Part shown: in pieces, positions 56,230 through 64,000 of the stretch
How positions within the stretch are numbered: position 1 is the first letter of the stretch
How the letters are laid out: every line of letters starts with the position of its first letter
Assembly: GCA_009996615.1 (NCBI GenBank)
Contig: JAACZU010000001.1
Location: 1 to 64,000, forward strand
Length of the DNA stretch: 64,000 bases
Direction of reading: 5' to 3'
Source: Rhodanobacteraceae bacterium
GTDB lineage: Bacteria > Pseudomonadota > Gammaproteobacteria > Xanthomonadales > Rhodanobacteraceae
Notes under the pieces: generated by a model
Seen by the model: only the letters and a program-made list of their open reading frames with translations
Databases searched by the model: none
What the model was told of the DNA's origin: nothing
Translations under genes and position numbers: made by a program

Positions 56230-59124
56230 ATGTCGCATGCCGCCTTCGCGCGCCGCCGTGGCGCCGCGCTCTCGCTGTTCCTTTCGCTCGCCTTTTGTCC
56301 GGTCGCGCCGGTGATGGCGCAGACGCTCGTCGCGCCCGGTCTCGGCGCATCCGGCTCGATCACCTACGACGCGCGCGGCATGCCGACGATCCAGGCGTCG
56401 AGCGACAACGACGTGGCGTTCCTGCAGGGCTATGCGCACGCGCAGTACCGCTTCTTCGAGATGGACCTGACGCGGCGCCAGGTCAGCGGCACGCTGGCCG
56501 CGCTGGTCGGTCCTTCGCAGCTCGCCAACGACGTGCAGGCGCGCACGCTGGGCCTGCGCCGCGCGGCCGAGAAGACCTGGCTGGCGATGTCCGACGACAT
56601 GCGCGGCTGGCTGGCCGCCTATGCGGCCGGCGTGAACTACTGGCTGGCGACGAATCCGCTGCCGCCCGAGTACACGGTGCTCGACATCACGCACGCCGAT
56701 CCGTGGACGCCGGTCGACTCGGTCGCGGTCGGCAAGGGGCTCGCGTTCCAGCTCTCGTTCGATCTCGACATCGATCCGACCCTGCAGCTGGCCGCCTACC
56801 AGCAGGCCGGCAGTGCCGCCGGCTTCAACGGCACCGCGCTGTTCTTCGACGACCTGCACCGCTCGGCGCCAGCCGACGACCGCGTGACGGTGCCGGGCTT
56901 CCGGCCGGGGCCGCCGCCGCCGACACCGGCCGGCATCGCGGCGAAGAGCGCGCAGGCGGTCGGCCTGCCGCGCATCGATGCGCAGACCGTGAAACTCGCG
57001 CATGACTACCTCGAACGCGTGCGCGGCAATCCGCTCTTGTCCCGTGCCGTCGAGGGGCGCGCCACGCCGGTCGGCAGCAACGAGTGGGTCGTCGGCGGGG
57101 CGCTGACCGCGTCGGGCCGGCCGATCCTGTCCAATGATCCACACCTGAGCCTGGCGCTGCCGCCGGTGTTCACCGAGCAGCACCTGTACTCGACCGATGC
57201 GCGCTTCGCCGCGCCGATGGACGTGACCGGCGTGACCGTGCCCGGCGCGCCCGGCGTGATCCAGGGCTGCAATCAGCGCCTGTGCTGGGGCACGACGACG
57301 AACTCGCTCGACGTCACCGACGTGTTCCAGGAGACGCTGAGCTTCGACAGCTACGGCCTGCCGGTCGCGATCGTGCACAACGGTGTCGAGGAGCCGGTTC
57401 GCTGGGAATTCCAGAGCTTCTACGTGAACCAGCTCGACGGCACGCCCGACCACGTCGTGCGCGACAACTCGATCGGCTACGCGAACGGCGCGCTGACCGT
57501 GATCGTGCCGCGCCGCAACGACGGCCCGCTGGTGCAGATCGATGCCGCCAGCGGCACCGGCCTGTCGATCGCCTACACCGGCTGGGGCGCCACGCGCGAG
57601 ATCGAGAGCTTCCGCCGCATCAACCGCGCCGCCAACCTGGCCGAGTTCCGCGAGGCGCTGGCGTACTTCGATTTCGGTTCGCAGAACTTCGCCTACGCCG
57701 ACGTCGACGGCAACATCGCCTACTTCACCAGCGCCGAGGCGCCGATCCGCACCGACCTGCAGACGCTCGGCGCGCCCGGCGGCGGCATTCCGCCGTGGCT
57801 GATCCGCGACGGCAGCGGCGCGCTCAAGCACGACTGGCTGCCGGTGCAGAACCCGCAGCCGCATCAGGCGATCCCGTACGAGATCCTGCGCGCGAACGAG
57901 ATGCCGTTCGTGATCAATCCGGCCAGCGGCTATTTCGCCAACGCGAACAACGATCCGATCGGCTTCTCGCTCAACAACAATCCGCTCGGCCTGATGCGCC
58001 AGGGCGGCGGCATCTACTACCTCGACTGGGGCGGCGCCTCGTCGCTGCGCATGGGCCGCATCGACCGCGTCATCCAGGACTACATCGCCAGCGGCCACAA
58101 GATCACGTTCGAGGACATGCGCGCGCTGCAGGCGAACACGCAGGCGCTCGATGCCGAGCTGGTGCTGCCGTACCTGCTCGATGCGTACACGAACGCCAGC
58201 GGCAGTTCATGGTCGCCGCTGGCCACGCTGGCCGCCGACCCCGGCGTCACCGCGGCGATCGCCCGCCTCGGCGCGTGGGACTACTCGACGCCGACCGGCA
58301 TCGCGCCGGGCTACGATCCGGGCGACGATCCGTTCGCGCTGCCGGCACCGAGCCAGGCCGAGGCCGATGCGAGCGTGGCCGCGACGCTGTGGGCGACGTG
58401 GCGCAGCTACGCGCTGCAGAACACGATCAACGCGAGCCTGGCCAAGGTCGGCCTCGGCGGCTACCTGCCCGATACGAGCCTGGCGTTCAACGGCTTCAAG
58501 TACCTGCTCGACAACTTCGACACGCTGCAGGGCAAGGGCGCGTCCGGCCTCGCGTTCTTTGCGCCGGCCAGCGTGCCGGCCGGTGCGCCGAACCCGGCTG
58601 CCGCGCGCGACTATGTGCTGCTCGCCAGCCTGGGCCAAGCGCTCGGCCAGCTCGCCAGTCCCGCGCTCGCGCCGGCATTCGGTGGTTCGACCAACCTCGC
58701 CGACTACCGCTGGGGCCGCCTGCACCGCATCGTGTTCGCGCATCCGCTCGGCGGCCCGTTCAGCATCCCGGGCCAGAACGGCGCGACCAGCCCGTACGGC
58801 TTCACCGACCTCGCGCCGGGTCTGCCCGGCATCGCGCGCGCCGGCGGCTGGGAGACCGTCAACGTCGCCAACTACAACCTGCTCGGCACCGGTCCGAACG
58901 ATTTCATGTTCGGATCGGGCCCCGCGCGGCGCTTCGTCGGCGAGATCGGCCCGGTGATCCACGCGGTCGAGGTCATCCCCGGCGGCAACTCGACCGTGCT
59001 CGGCAGCCCGTTCTACGCCGACCAGCTGCCGTTCTGGCTGGTCAACGACTACCACCCGCTGCCGATCAGCGTATCCGCGGCGGTCGCGCAGGGCGGGATG
59101 ACGGTGACGTTCACGCCGCGGTGA
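56230..59124 (+). CDS. penicillin acylase family (Ntn hydrolase) periplasmic enzyme
   Basis: The start is the ATG at 56230 after GGAGGAAGTC, giving 964 residues. A signal peptide (AALSLFLSLAFCPVAPVMAQ) is followed by the alpha-chain with DNDVAFLQGYAHAQYRFFEMDLTRRQVSGTLA (given here by its first part only for the family motif AHAQYRFFEMDL). The autocatalytic junction is at Gly282-Ser283 in VGSNEWVVGG; Ser283 becomes the N-terminal nucleophile of the beta-chain. NDPHL and a later His/Asn set are typical. Family members cleave beta-lactam side chains or acyl-homoserine lactones; the substrate is unknown. Transcribed alone. Confidence 0.9.
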   Translation: MSHAAFARRRGAALSLFLSLAFCPVAPVMAQTLVAPGLGASGSITYDARGMPTIQASSDNDVAFLQGYAHAQYRFFEMDLTRRQVSGTLAALVGPSQLANDVQARTLGLRRAAEKTWLAMSDDMRGWLAAYAAGVNYWLATNPLPPEYTVLDITHADPWTPVDSVAVGKGLAFQLSFDLDIDPTLQLAAYQQAGSAAGFNGTALFFDDLHRSAPADDRVTVPGFRPGPPPPTPAGIAAKSAQAVGLPRIDAQTVKLAHDYLERVRGNPLLSRAVEGRATPVGSNEWVVGGALTASGRPILSNDPHLSLALPPVFTEQHLYSTDARFAAPMDVTGVTVPGAPGVIQGCNQRLCWGTTTNSLDVTDVFQETLSFDSYGLPVAIVHNGVEEPVRWEFQSFYVNQLDGTPDHVVRDNSIGYANGALTVIVPRRNDGPLVQIDAASGTGLSIAYTGWGATREIESFRRINRAANLAEFREALAYFDFGSQNFAYADVDGNIAYFTSAEAPIRTDLQTLGAPGGGIPPWLIRDGSGALKHDWLPVQNPQPHQAIPYEILRANEMPFVINPASGYFANANNDPIGFSLNNNPLGLMRQGGGIYYLDWGGASSLRMGRIDRVIQDYIASGHKITFEDMRALQANTQALDAELVLPYLLDAYTNASGSSWSPLATLAADPGVTAAIARLGAWDYSTPTGIAPGYDPGDDPFALPAPSQAEADASVAATLWATWRSYALQNTINASLAKVGLGGYLPDTSLAFNGFKYLLDNFDTLQGKGASGLAFFAPASVPAGAPNPAAARDYVLLASLGQALGQLASPALAPAFGGSTNLADYRWGRLHRIVFAHPLGGPFSIPGQNGATSPYGFTDLAPGLPGIARAGGWETVNVANYNLLGTGPNDFMFGSGPARRFVGEIGPVIHAVEVIPGGNSTVLGSPFYADQLPFWLVNDYHPLPISVSAAVAQGGMTVTFTPR

Positions 59125-59181
59125 GGGTCGCGGTGAGGGTATCGCGTTGTTTGGCGGGCCGCGCCGTGGGCGCGGCCCGCC

Positions 59182-59252
59182 AGTAGGCTGGACGACCGCA
59201 GGTCGGCCGGCGTGCGCGATCGAGCCGGTCGCGCTGCGCGCGCCCAGCCTAC
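59182..59252. repeat. GTAGGCTGG...CCAGCCTAC repeat
   Basis: A 70-base relative of 48262-48324, with GTAGGCTGGACGACCGCAGG at the left and CGCGCCCAGCCTAC at the right. The right end, read on the minus strand as GTAGGCTGG, contains the TAG stop of the M15 peptidase gene. Confidence 0.8.
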
Positions 59253-59848
59253 GCGGCTTTGCCGTCTTCCATCTCCCGTTTCCCGTCTCCCGCGCGCCAA
59301 CACCAATGCCACGGCTCGTAGGCGATGCCGTGCGGGTTGCCGCGTGGGAACGAGAGCGCGAAGCCGAAGCAGTGTGCGTGCGCACTCAGCCACGCGAACG
59401 CCGGCGAGCCTTCGAATTCCTCTTCCAGCGCGGCGTATCCGGGGCAGGTCAGGTCGAGCGCGCGGCCGCTGTGGTGTTCGCTGTAGCCGGGCGCGGCGCT
59501 GACCGCGAGGATCTGTGCGATCGACTGGCCGCGCTCGAGCTTGCGCTTGAGGATGCCGAGTTGGTAGTCGGCGGAGCGGAAGGCGGACACGACCTGCAGG
59601 GCGATCGCGTCGCGCGCCGCGGCGGCCTGCAGGCGTGCGAACGCGCGCGCGGCGCGTGGCGCGAGCCATTGAGGGCGCATGTGGACGTCGTGGCCGATGA
59701 AGGCGAGTTCGCGCGGTTCGCGCACGAGGCGCAGGCCGCGTGCGCGGCCGTAGTCGGCCGGTACGCCGAGCGCGTGCGCCTCACGCACGATCGCCTGCCG
59801 CTGGCGCGTGTCGCAGCGGGACGGCGGAGCGGAAATGTTTGTGCTCAC
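59249..59848 (-). CDS. M15-family (LAS) D-Ala-D-Ala carboxypeptidase-like protein
   Basis: The 199-residue protein (GTG start at 59848) has the zinc-binding SEHHSGRALDL (His and Asp ligands) and YEPWHWCW (the third ligand His), with VVSAFRSADYQLGI upstream, the standard VanY/LdcB set. Such enzymes trim peptidoglycan stem peptides. No signal peptide is visible, so either it is exported otherwise or the true start lies elsewhere. The C-terminal 14 residues (RAGDGKREMEDGKAA minus one) come from GGGAGACGGG-type repeats. It shares a strand with the DUF3887-like gene, 22 bases upstream. Confidence 0.85.
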   Translation of the reverse strand: MSTNISAPPSRCDTRQRQAIVREAHALGVPADYGRARGLRLVREPRELAFIGHDVHMRPQWLAPRAARAFARLQAAAARDAIALQVVSAFRSADYQLGILKRKLERGQSIAQILAVSAAPGYSEHHSGRALDLTCPGYAALEEEFEGSPAFAWLSAHAHCFGFALSFPRGNPHGIAYEPWHWCWRAGDGKREMEDGKAA

Positions 59849-59870
59849 GCGCCCCGGGCCTGCACGGCGT

Positions 59871-60566
59871 TCACGGGTTGGGCGTTTCCAGCGGCTTGAT
59901 GTAGAACCCGGCGATGCGGCCGCTCTCGCCGCAGGCGACCTGCGCGTACAGGTTCGCCTTCTCGAACACCAGCGGGATCGTGACCGCGATATAGCCTTCC
60001 ATCTTGCTCAGGTGCGACTGGCCGCGCGCTTGCAGCTTGCCGAACTGTGCCAGGGATTCCCACGCCTGGCGGAACTTCTCCGGCGGCAGTGCGGCGCGCA
60101 TGGTCGCGTCGAAGTCGCGCGTGGCGGTCGCGTAGTCGCCCTTCTCGGCGGCATCGAGCAGGCGCGTCGCGCGTGCCTCGCAGCCGGCGGCGCGCAGGCG
60201 CTCCGCCTCCCCGGGCGCGCTCGCCTTCGGTGCCGCCGCGGCGTTGGCGGGTGGAGACGTGGCGCCGCTGGCCGAGGCGGTCGGGGTTTCCGGCGCCGTG
60301 GTTTCCGTCGGCGGTGCGCCCGGCTCGGCGGAGGGCAGCGTGGCCTCGCCGCCGGCAGCTGGCGCCGGCGGCGTGGCGGCGGTCGTGCCGCTGGCGGTTT
60401 CCACCTGCGCGCCGACGTCCTTGGCGCGCGCCATCGCGTCGACGTCGATATCGGCCGCTGCGACCGGTGCGGCCGCGGGCGGCGCAGCCTTCTTCTTCGG
60501 CGGCGGCGCGGCCTGCGCGCAGGCTGCGGCAACGAGCAGGATCCACACGAGTCGACGCACGGGCAT
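59871..60566 (-). CDS. exported protein with C-terminal DUF3887-like domain
   Basis: The start is the ATG at 60566 (MPVRRLVWILLVAAACAQAA), giving 231 residues. A signal peptide is followed by a long Ala/Pro/Thr/Glu linker (about 20-115) and a compact domain of about 105 residues (KGDYATATRDFDATMRAALP, QFGKLQARGQSHLSK, VTIPLVFEKANLYAQVAC, AGFYIKP) fitting DUF3887. Elsewhere DUF3887 is fused to hydrolases; alone it is of unknown function. The linker explains the extreme base bias here. Confidence 0.8.
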   Translation of the reverse strand: MPVRRLVWILLVAAACAQAAPPPKKKAAPPAAAPVAAADIDVDAMARAKDVGAQVETASGTTAATPPAPAAGGEATLPSAEPGAPPTETTAPETPTASASGATSPPANAAAAPKASAPGEAERLRAAGCEARATRLLDAAEKGDYATATRDFDATMRAALPPEKFRQAWESLAQFGKLQARGQSHLSKMEGYIAVTIPLVFEKANLYAQVACGESGRIAGFYIKPLETPNP

Positions 60567-60639
60567 GAGGCGGTCTCCGGGAAATGCGTTGGCCGCGCAC
60601 GCTAGCACGAGTGTCCCCGTCTGCGTGCTGAACCGCGCG

Positions 60640-61404
60640 TCACGCCTGCGCCAGTGGCGCCGCGACGTGCAACACGAGGTCGGCGCAGAAGTGCGCGAGC
60701 ACGGCGTGTTCGAGGCCGCGCTTCCAGTACAGCGCGCCGAACACGAGGCCGGCGAGCGCGTTGTAGGCGATCACGCGCGTGACGATCGCGGCGGTCAGCG
60801 GACCGAGCTGCGCCGCCGCCGGCAAGTGGCCCAGGCCGAACAGCAGCGCGGCGGCAATGATCGCCGCGATCATCACCCAGGTGCGCGGCGCGCCATCGGT
60901 CGTGCGCGCGAGCAGCCAGGCGAGGCCGCCCATCACGAATACGCGCAGGCCGACCTCCTCGACGATGCCGCCATAGGACGAGGCGAGCAGACCTTTCCAG
61001 GCTGCCGGCGTCTGCGCGGGAGTAGATTCGCCGAGCGGAGTGCCGAACAGCGCGATCGCGCCAAGGATCGCGCCGGCGGCGAGCGCGCCGAGCGCCGCGG
61101 CCTGCCACCAGCTTGCCGTCGAAGGCCGCGGCCGCCGATACAGCCACGCGCCCAGCCACGGTGCACCGAGGCCGAGTGGCGCGCCGAGCTTGAGGCCGGC
61201 CCAGGCGAGCAGGAAATAGAGCAGGCCGTTCTGCAGCGCCTGGAATGCGATCAGCGCGATCGGCGGCACGCCGAGCATCGCGCTGACCAGTTCGAGTGCG
61301 CCGGGCTTCAGCGCGAGCATGTACGGAAACAGTGCCAGCGTGGCGAGGACGGAAGCGACACCGAGCAGCAGGGCAATGCGCAGTTGCGGCAGCGAGGCGT
61401 TCAT
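60640..61404 (-). CDS. CPBP-family intramembrane metalloprotease
   Basis: The 254-residue protein has about eight membrane segments and the three CPBP (Abi) motifs: EEVGLR in [16 protein letters not shown], the His in [12 protein letters not shown], and HFCAD in [12 protein letters not shown]. Bacterial members can process prenylated or membrane proteins or serve in bacteriocin immunity. Its ATG overlaps the stop of the upstream 61-residue ribbon-helix-helix gene (ATGA), so the two are translated as a pair. Confidence 0.92.
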   Translation of the reverse strand: MNASLPQLRIALLLGVASVLATLALFPYMLALKPGALELVSAMLGVPPIALIAFQALQNGLLYFLLAWAGLKLGAPLGLGAPWLGAWLYRRPRPSTASWWQAAALGALAAGAILGAIALFGTPLGESTPAQTPAAWKGLLASSYGGIVEEVGLRVFVMGGLAWLLARTTDGAPRTWVMIAAIIAAALLFGLGHLPAAAQLGPLTAAIVTRVIAYNALAGLVFGALYWKRGLEHAVLAHFCADLVLHVAAPLAQA

Positions 61405-61586
61405 GCGGAATCGTCCTCCACGGGTTCGGTCGACGCGGGTCTCAGGCGGCCGGCCTTGCGCAATGCCTCGCGCAGCACGTACTCGATCTGCGCATTGACC
61501 GAGCGCAGTTCGTCGTCGGCCCAGCGCTGCATCGCGTCGAGCACCGGCGCGCTGATGCGCAGCGGGTAGGCTTTCTTTTCGGCCAT
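61401..61586 (-). CDS. small Arc/CopG-type ribbon-helix-helix protein
   Basis: The start is the ATG at 61586 ([20 protein letters not shown]), giving 61 residues. An N-terminal strand (YPLRIS) is followed by two helices ([33 protein letters not shown]), the Arc-like RHH fold; the tail is acidic. Such proteins bind operators as dimers, alone or as antitoxins. The partner here is a CPBP protease gene, not a recognisable toxin. Its own promoter region contains the inverted CCATCCCC repeats. Confidence 0.85.
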   Translation of the reverse strand: MAEKKAYPLRISAPVLDAMQRWADDELRSVNAQIEYVLREALRKAGRLRPASTEPVEDDSA

Positions 61587-61641
61587 GGCTCTTGGTGGGT
61601 GTGGGCGAAATCCGCTGTCAGTCTTGGCCTGGCTGATCTTC

Positions 61642-61815
61642 AGCCCTCCCCTTCGAGGGGAGGGTTGGGTGGGGATGGTGCTTGGTTCTCGCATCGCCGC
61701 TTCACGAAATCCGACCGGCATCGAAAATCACAGGCCATTGGGTTACGTCAACGTGACGCGGTGCTCATGCGAGCAACACCATCCCCCTCCAACCTCCCCC
61801 TTGAAGGGGGAGGCT
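61642..61815. repeat. pair of CCATCCCC-type palindromes in inverted orientation
   Basis: A reversed copy at 61642-61680 and a forward C-expanded copy at 61777-61815 lie 96 bases apart in the 270-base gap between the SPFH gene and the RHH gene. The arrangement matches 45091-45194. No other feature was seen in this gap. Confidence 0.8.
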
Positions 61816-61856
61816 AAGCGCGCGCTGGCCGAGTTTGGGTGGGTTCAAACTCCGCA

Positions 61857-62732
61857 TCAGCCGGTGTACAACGTCCCGGTGTTGACGACCGGCTGCGTCC
61901 CGCGCTCGCCGCACAGCACGACCAGCAGGTTGCTGACCATCGCGGCGCGGCGTTCGTTGTCGAGGTCGACGACGCCGCGCTTGCCGAGCTCGCCCAGCGC
62001 CATCTCGACCATGCTGACCGCGCCTTCGACGATGCGCTCGCGTGCGGCGACGATCGCGCCGGCCTGCTGGCGCTGCAGCATCGCCTGTGCGATCTCCTGC
62101 GCATAGGCGAGGTGGCTGATGCGCGCCTCGATGACCTTGACGCCGGCCTTGCCGAGGCGGGTCTGGATCTCGTTGCGCAGGTGCGCGTTGACCTCTTCGC
62201 CGTGGCTGCGCAGCGACGGCTTGCCGGTATCGTGCGCGTCGTAGGCGTAGCTCTGCGCCATCTGGCGCAGCGCCGACTCGGACTGGATCTGCACGAAGTT
62301 CTCGTAGTCGTCGACGCAGAACACGGCTTCGGCGGTGTCGACCACCTGCCAGACCACGACCGCGGCGATCTCGATCGGGTTGCCGTCGGCGTCGTTGACC
62401 TTGAGCTTCCCCGATTCGAAGTTGCGCACGCGCAGGCTGATCGCGCGCGTGGCGTAGAACGGATTGGTCCAGCGCAGGCCCGCCTCGCGCACGGTGCCGG
62501 CGTAGCGGCCGAACAGCTGCACGACCTGGCCCTGGTTCGGCTGGACCTGGAAGAAGCCCTTGGCGAGGAACGTGATCAGCGCGAACACCAGCACGATCGG
62601 CACGACCTGCGTCGGCGCGGCCGGCGGCGCGCTGAGCGTGGCGTACAGCCACCCGCCATTCAGCAGCGCGCAGGCGATCAGGACCAGCGCCGTCGGAATG
62701 CCCGGCAGCGAAAAGGCGTTGCGTTCATTCAT
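61857..62732 (-). CDS. SPFH (stomatin/prohibitin, band 7) domain membrane protein
   Basis: The start is the ATG at 62732 ([17 protein letters not shown]) after GGGGAGG, giving 291 residues. Two N-terminal membrane segments ([17 protein letters not shown] and [18 protein letters not shown]) are followed by [23 protein letters not shown], the SPFH beta-core ([20 protein letters not shown]), and a coiled-coil-like tail ([27 protein letters not shown]). SPFH proteins build membrane scaffolds. It is preceded by a well-defined promoter with GATATC palindromes. Confidence 0.93.
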   Translation of the reverse strand: MNERNAFSLPGIPTALVLIACALLNGGWLYATLSAPPAAPTQVVPIVLVFALITFLAKGFFQVQPNQGQVVQLFGRYAGTVREAGLRWTNPFYATRAISLRVRNFESGKLKVNDADGNPIEIAAVVVWQVVDTAEAVFCVDDYENFVQIQSESALRQMAQSYAYDAHDTGKPSLRSHGEEVNAHLRNEIQTRLGKAGVKVIEARISHLAYAQEIAQAMLQRQQAGAIVAARERIVEGAVSMVEMALGELGKRGVVDLDNERRAAMVSNLLVVLCGERGTQPVVNTGTLYTG

Positions 62733-62760
62733 GGCATCCTCCCCAAAGGTGTTGGGGAGG

Positions 62761-62788
62761 ATGATATCTTTTAGATATCTACTGTCAA
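62761..62788 (-). promoter_or_regulatory. promoter of the SPFH gene with paired GATATC operator
   Basis: On the minus strand TTGACA (62788-62783) and TATCAT (62766-62761) are separated by 16 bases that read AGATATCTAAAAGATATC with its flanks: two GATATC palindromes inside the spacer and -10. This is an ideal repressor site. The -35 lies at the 3' end of the cytochrome b561 gene. Confidence 0.7.
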
Positions 62789-63336
62789 TCGGTCGTCGTG
62801 GCGCGATCGGGCGGCAACATGCGCCGCAGCGTGTCGTCGCGCTGCACGAAGTGGTGGTACAGGGCCGCGGCGGCATGCGCGATCGCGAGCCACATCAGTA
62901 CGTTGCCGGTGGTTTCGTGCAGCTCTTCGAGGTTCTTGACGAGCCCTTCGTCCGGCGTTGCCAGGGTCGGCAGCGGCAGGCCGAGCAGGTCCCACGGTTT
63001 GCCGGCGGCGACCATCATCGCCACGCCGAGCAGCGGCACCGCGAACGCGAGCAGGTACAGCGCGAGGTGGATCAGCTTGCCGAGGCCGTCCTGCCAGCGC
63101 GGCGGCGCCGGGCTGATGGGTGGAACGCTCGCACGCAGGCGCACGAGCATGCGCGGCAGCATTAGCAGCAGTACCGCGAGGCCGAACTGCGTATGGGCCC
63201 ACTTGACCGCGGCGCGTTCGGCCGAGCCGCGCGGCAGCCAGCCCTTGAGTTCGATCAGCACGAGCGCGACGACGATCAGCAACGCAATCAACCAGTGCAG
63301 GTGGCGCAATCCAGCGGCGTAGCGGACGGTGGACAT
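62785..63336 (-). CDS. cytochrome b561-family protein
   Basis: The start is the ATG at 63336 ([17 protein letters not shown]), with GAGG upstream; an in-frame ATG at 63360 is also possible. The 183-residue product has four membrane helices and heme-ligand histidines in [39 protein letters not shown] and [13 protein letters not shown], the CybB pattern. It passes electrons between quinone and periplasmic acceptors. The -35 of the SPFH promoter overlaps its last codons. Confidence 0.92.
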   Translation of the reverse strand: MSTVRYAAGLRHLHWLIALLIVVALVLIELKGWLPRGSAERAAVKWAHTQFGLAVLLLMLPRMLVRLRASVPPISPAPPRWQDGLGKLIHLALYLLAFAVPLLGVAMMVAAGKPWDLLGLPLPTLATPDEGLVKNLEELHETTGNVLMWLAIAHAAAALYHHFVQRDDTLRRMLPPDRATTTD

Positions 63337-63425
63337 GATGGCCTCGCGGGTTGGTGGCATGACGGAAGATGCGCCTGCTGCGTGATTTGGTGCACGCGGC
63401 GGATTGTCGCATGTCGCGCTTCTTG

Positions 63426-63492
63426 CAGGAGCGCGCCCTGTGCGCGACCACCGCCGCGCTATCGCGGGTCGCCCACAAGGTGGGCTCCTACA
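63426..63492. repeat. GCAGGAGCGC...GTGGGCTCCTAC repeat
   Basis: Inverted ends GCAGGAGC and GCTCCTAC enclose about 50 bases. It is related to 20643-20717 and lies in the 181-base gap between the transglutaminase-like gene and the b561 gene. Confidence 0.75.
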
Positions 63493-63517
63493 ACAGCAAT
63501 CAGCGCGTGAACAGCAA

Positions 63518-64000
63518 TCAGTGTGTGACTTCGATTGCTTCGGCCTGTTCCAGCTGCAGGCGGCCGAGCGCGTCGAGGCCCGCATAGAAGCGCCACGGAT
63601 CGCCGTTGCCGACCGACAGCGCGATATGGCCGGCGTCGAAGCCGGGCAGGGCGGCGTCGTAGCTTTGCCAGCGGCCGTCGACCCAGGCCTGCGCCCATGC
63701 GTGTGGCACGAACACCTGGTCCTTGCCGGCGAAGCCCGGCGCATAGGCGAGGCCGTCGACGACGCGCGTGGCAATGCCCAGCGCGCGGCCGAGCGCGGCG
63801 ACCAGCACGGCGTGCTCGGTGCAGTCGCCCTCGGGATTCTTCGCGACCTCCAGCGCCGAGGCATAGCCGACGTCGAGGCTCTTGGTCTGGATGAAGCGGC
63901 GCACGAACGCCTCGATGCGCTGCATGCGCTCGTCGGATCTCGTCGCGTCGCCGACCGCTTGGCGCGCGAGCTGCACGATCTCCGGCGCGGCGCTCTGCAG
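63518..64000 (-). CDS. transglutaminase-like superfamily protein, 5' truncated by window edge
   Basis: The frame runs to the right edge, so the N-terminus is missing; 160 residues are visible. The catalytic triad region is present: EGDCTEHAVLVAALGRALGIATRVV (Cys in the DCTEHA motif), VPHAWAQAWVDGRWQ (His) and YDAALPG (Asp). These are cysteine protease-like or cross-linking enzymes, often exported. The C-terminal part (HIALSVGNGDPWRF, LEQAEAIEVTH) resembles periplasmic members with a short beta extension. It lies upstream of the b561 gene on the same strand, across a repeat. Confidence 0.85.
   Translation of the reverse strand: MQSAAPEIVQLARQAVGDATRSDERMQRIEAFVRRFIQTKSLDVGYASALEVAKNPEGDCTEHAVLVAALGRALGIATRVVDGLAYAPGFAGKDQVFVPHAWAQAWVDGRWQSYDAALPGFDAGHIALSVGNGDPWRFYAGLDALGRLQLEQAEAIEVTH

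Overview
The window is high-GC bacterial DNA with dense, mostly operonic coding. Gene content and order point to a gammaproteobacterium of the Lysobacterales (Xanthomonadales), probably Rhodanobacteraceae, near Dokdonella. The strongest evidence is the block carA - small exported protein - carB - greA - recJ - prfB - lysS - rpfG - rpfC, facing rpfF and rpfB. This is the diffusible signal factor (DSF) quorum-sensing locus in its Xanthomonas context. Several families of intergenic palindromes, including REP-like elements with a 5' GTAG, and a delta-60-repeat protein ending in an (I/V)F-x-x-GF(D/E)-type tail fit the same group. The assignment rests on reading alone.

Layout. 1-2450: a protein truncated by the left edge, a YjbR-type protein, a small membrane protein, a higBA toxin-antitoxin pair with a clear palindromic operator, and a membrane protein. 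2468-5455: two adjacent paralogous amino-acid permeases. 5739-10982: a Nudix hydrolase, a delta-60-repeat exported protein, the EF-P paralogue EfpL, a short-chain dehydrogenase, an exported protein and a cyanophycinase-like protein that lacks its catalytic serine and histidine. 11023-13314: a PAS-GGDEF-EAL protein. 13456-18088: part of the leucine/isovalerate (liu) pathway: HMG-CoA lyase, biotin-containing acyl-CoA carboxylase alpha subunit, a VOC protein and a methylglutaconyl-CoA hydratase-like protein. 18191-20638: a Fur-box-preceded feoAB operon with a Cys-rich membrane protein. 20714-22275: an O-methyltransferase and a 2OG-Fe(II) oxygenase.

22463-39425 is the conserved core. It holds pyrimidine/arginine precursor synthesis (carAB), transcript cleavage (greA), recombination (recJ), translation (prfB with an intact programmed frameshift, lysS) and the DSF pathway. 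RpfF makes the signal, RpfC senses it and represses RpfF, RpfG degrades cyclic di-GMP, RpfB turns over fatty acids, and a PilZ-domain gene sits between rpfF and rpfB. 39596-45047: a lipoprotein and a four-gene Gld-like ABC operon of unknown role. 46973-55780: a heavy-metal RND efflux operon (fusion protein, pump, PII-like DUF3240 protein, TolC-type outer-membrane factor), then an OsmC-like gene and a two-component system that may control the pump. 56230-64000: a periplasmic penicillin-acylase-family enzyme, an M15 peptidase, a DUF3887-like protein, a CPBP membrane protease overlapping a ribbon-helix-helix gene, an SPFH protein with a palindrome-rich promoter, cytochrome b561, and a transglutaminase-like protein cut by the right edge.

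The most unusual theme is how intergenic repeats shape proteins. Copies supply stop codons or C-terminal tails (O-methyltransferase, OsmC-like protein, M15 peptidase), and one sits inside the N-terminal coding region of the TolC-type gene. No CRISPR array, rRNA, tRNA, insertion sequence, prophage or replication origin was seen. No clearly new multi-gene defence or mobile system was found. The best candidates for undescribed biology are the degenerate cyanophycinase, the RHH-CPBP/SPFH locus, the Gld-like operon and the repeat-derived protein termini.
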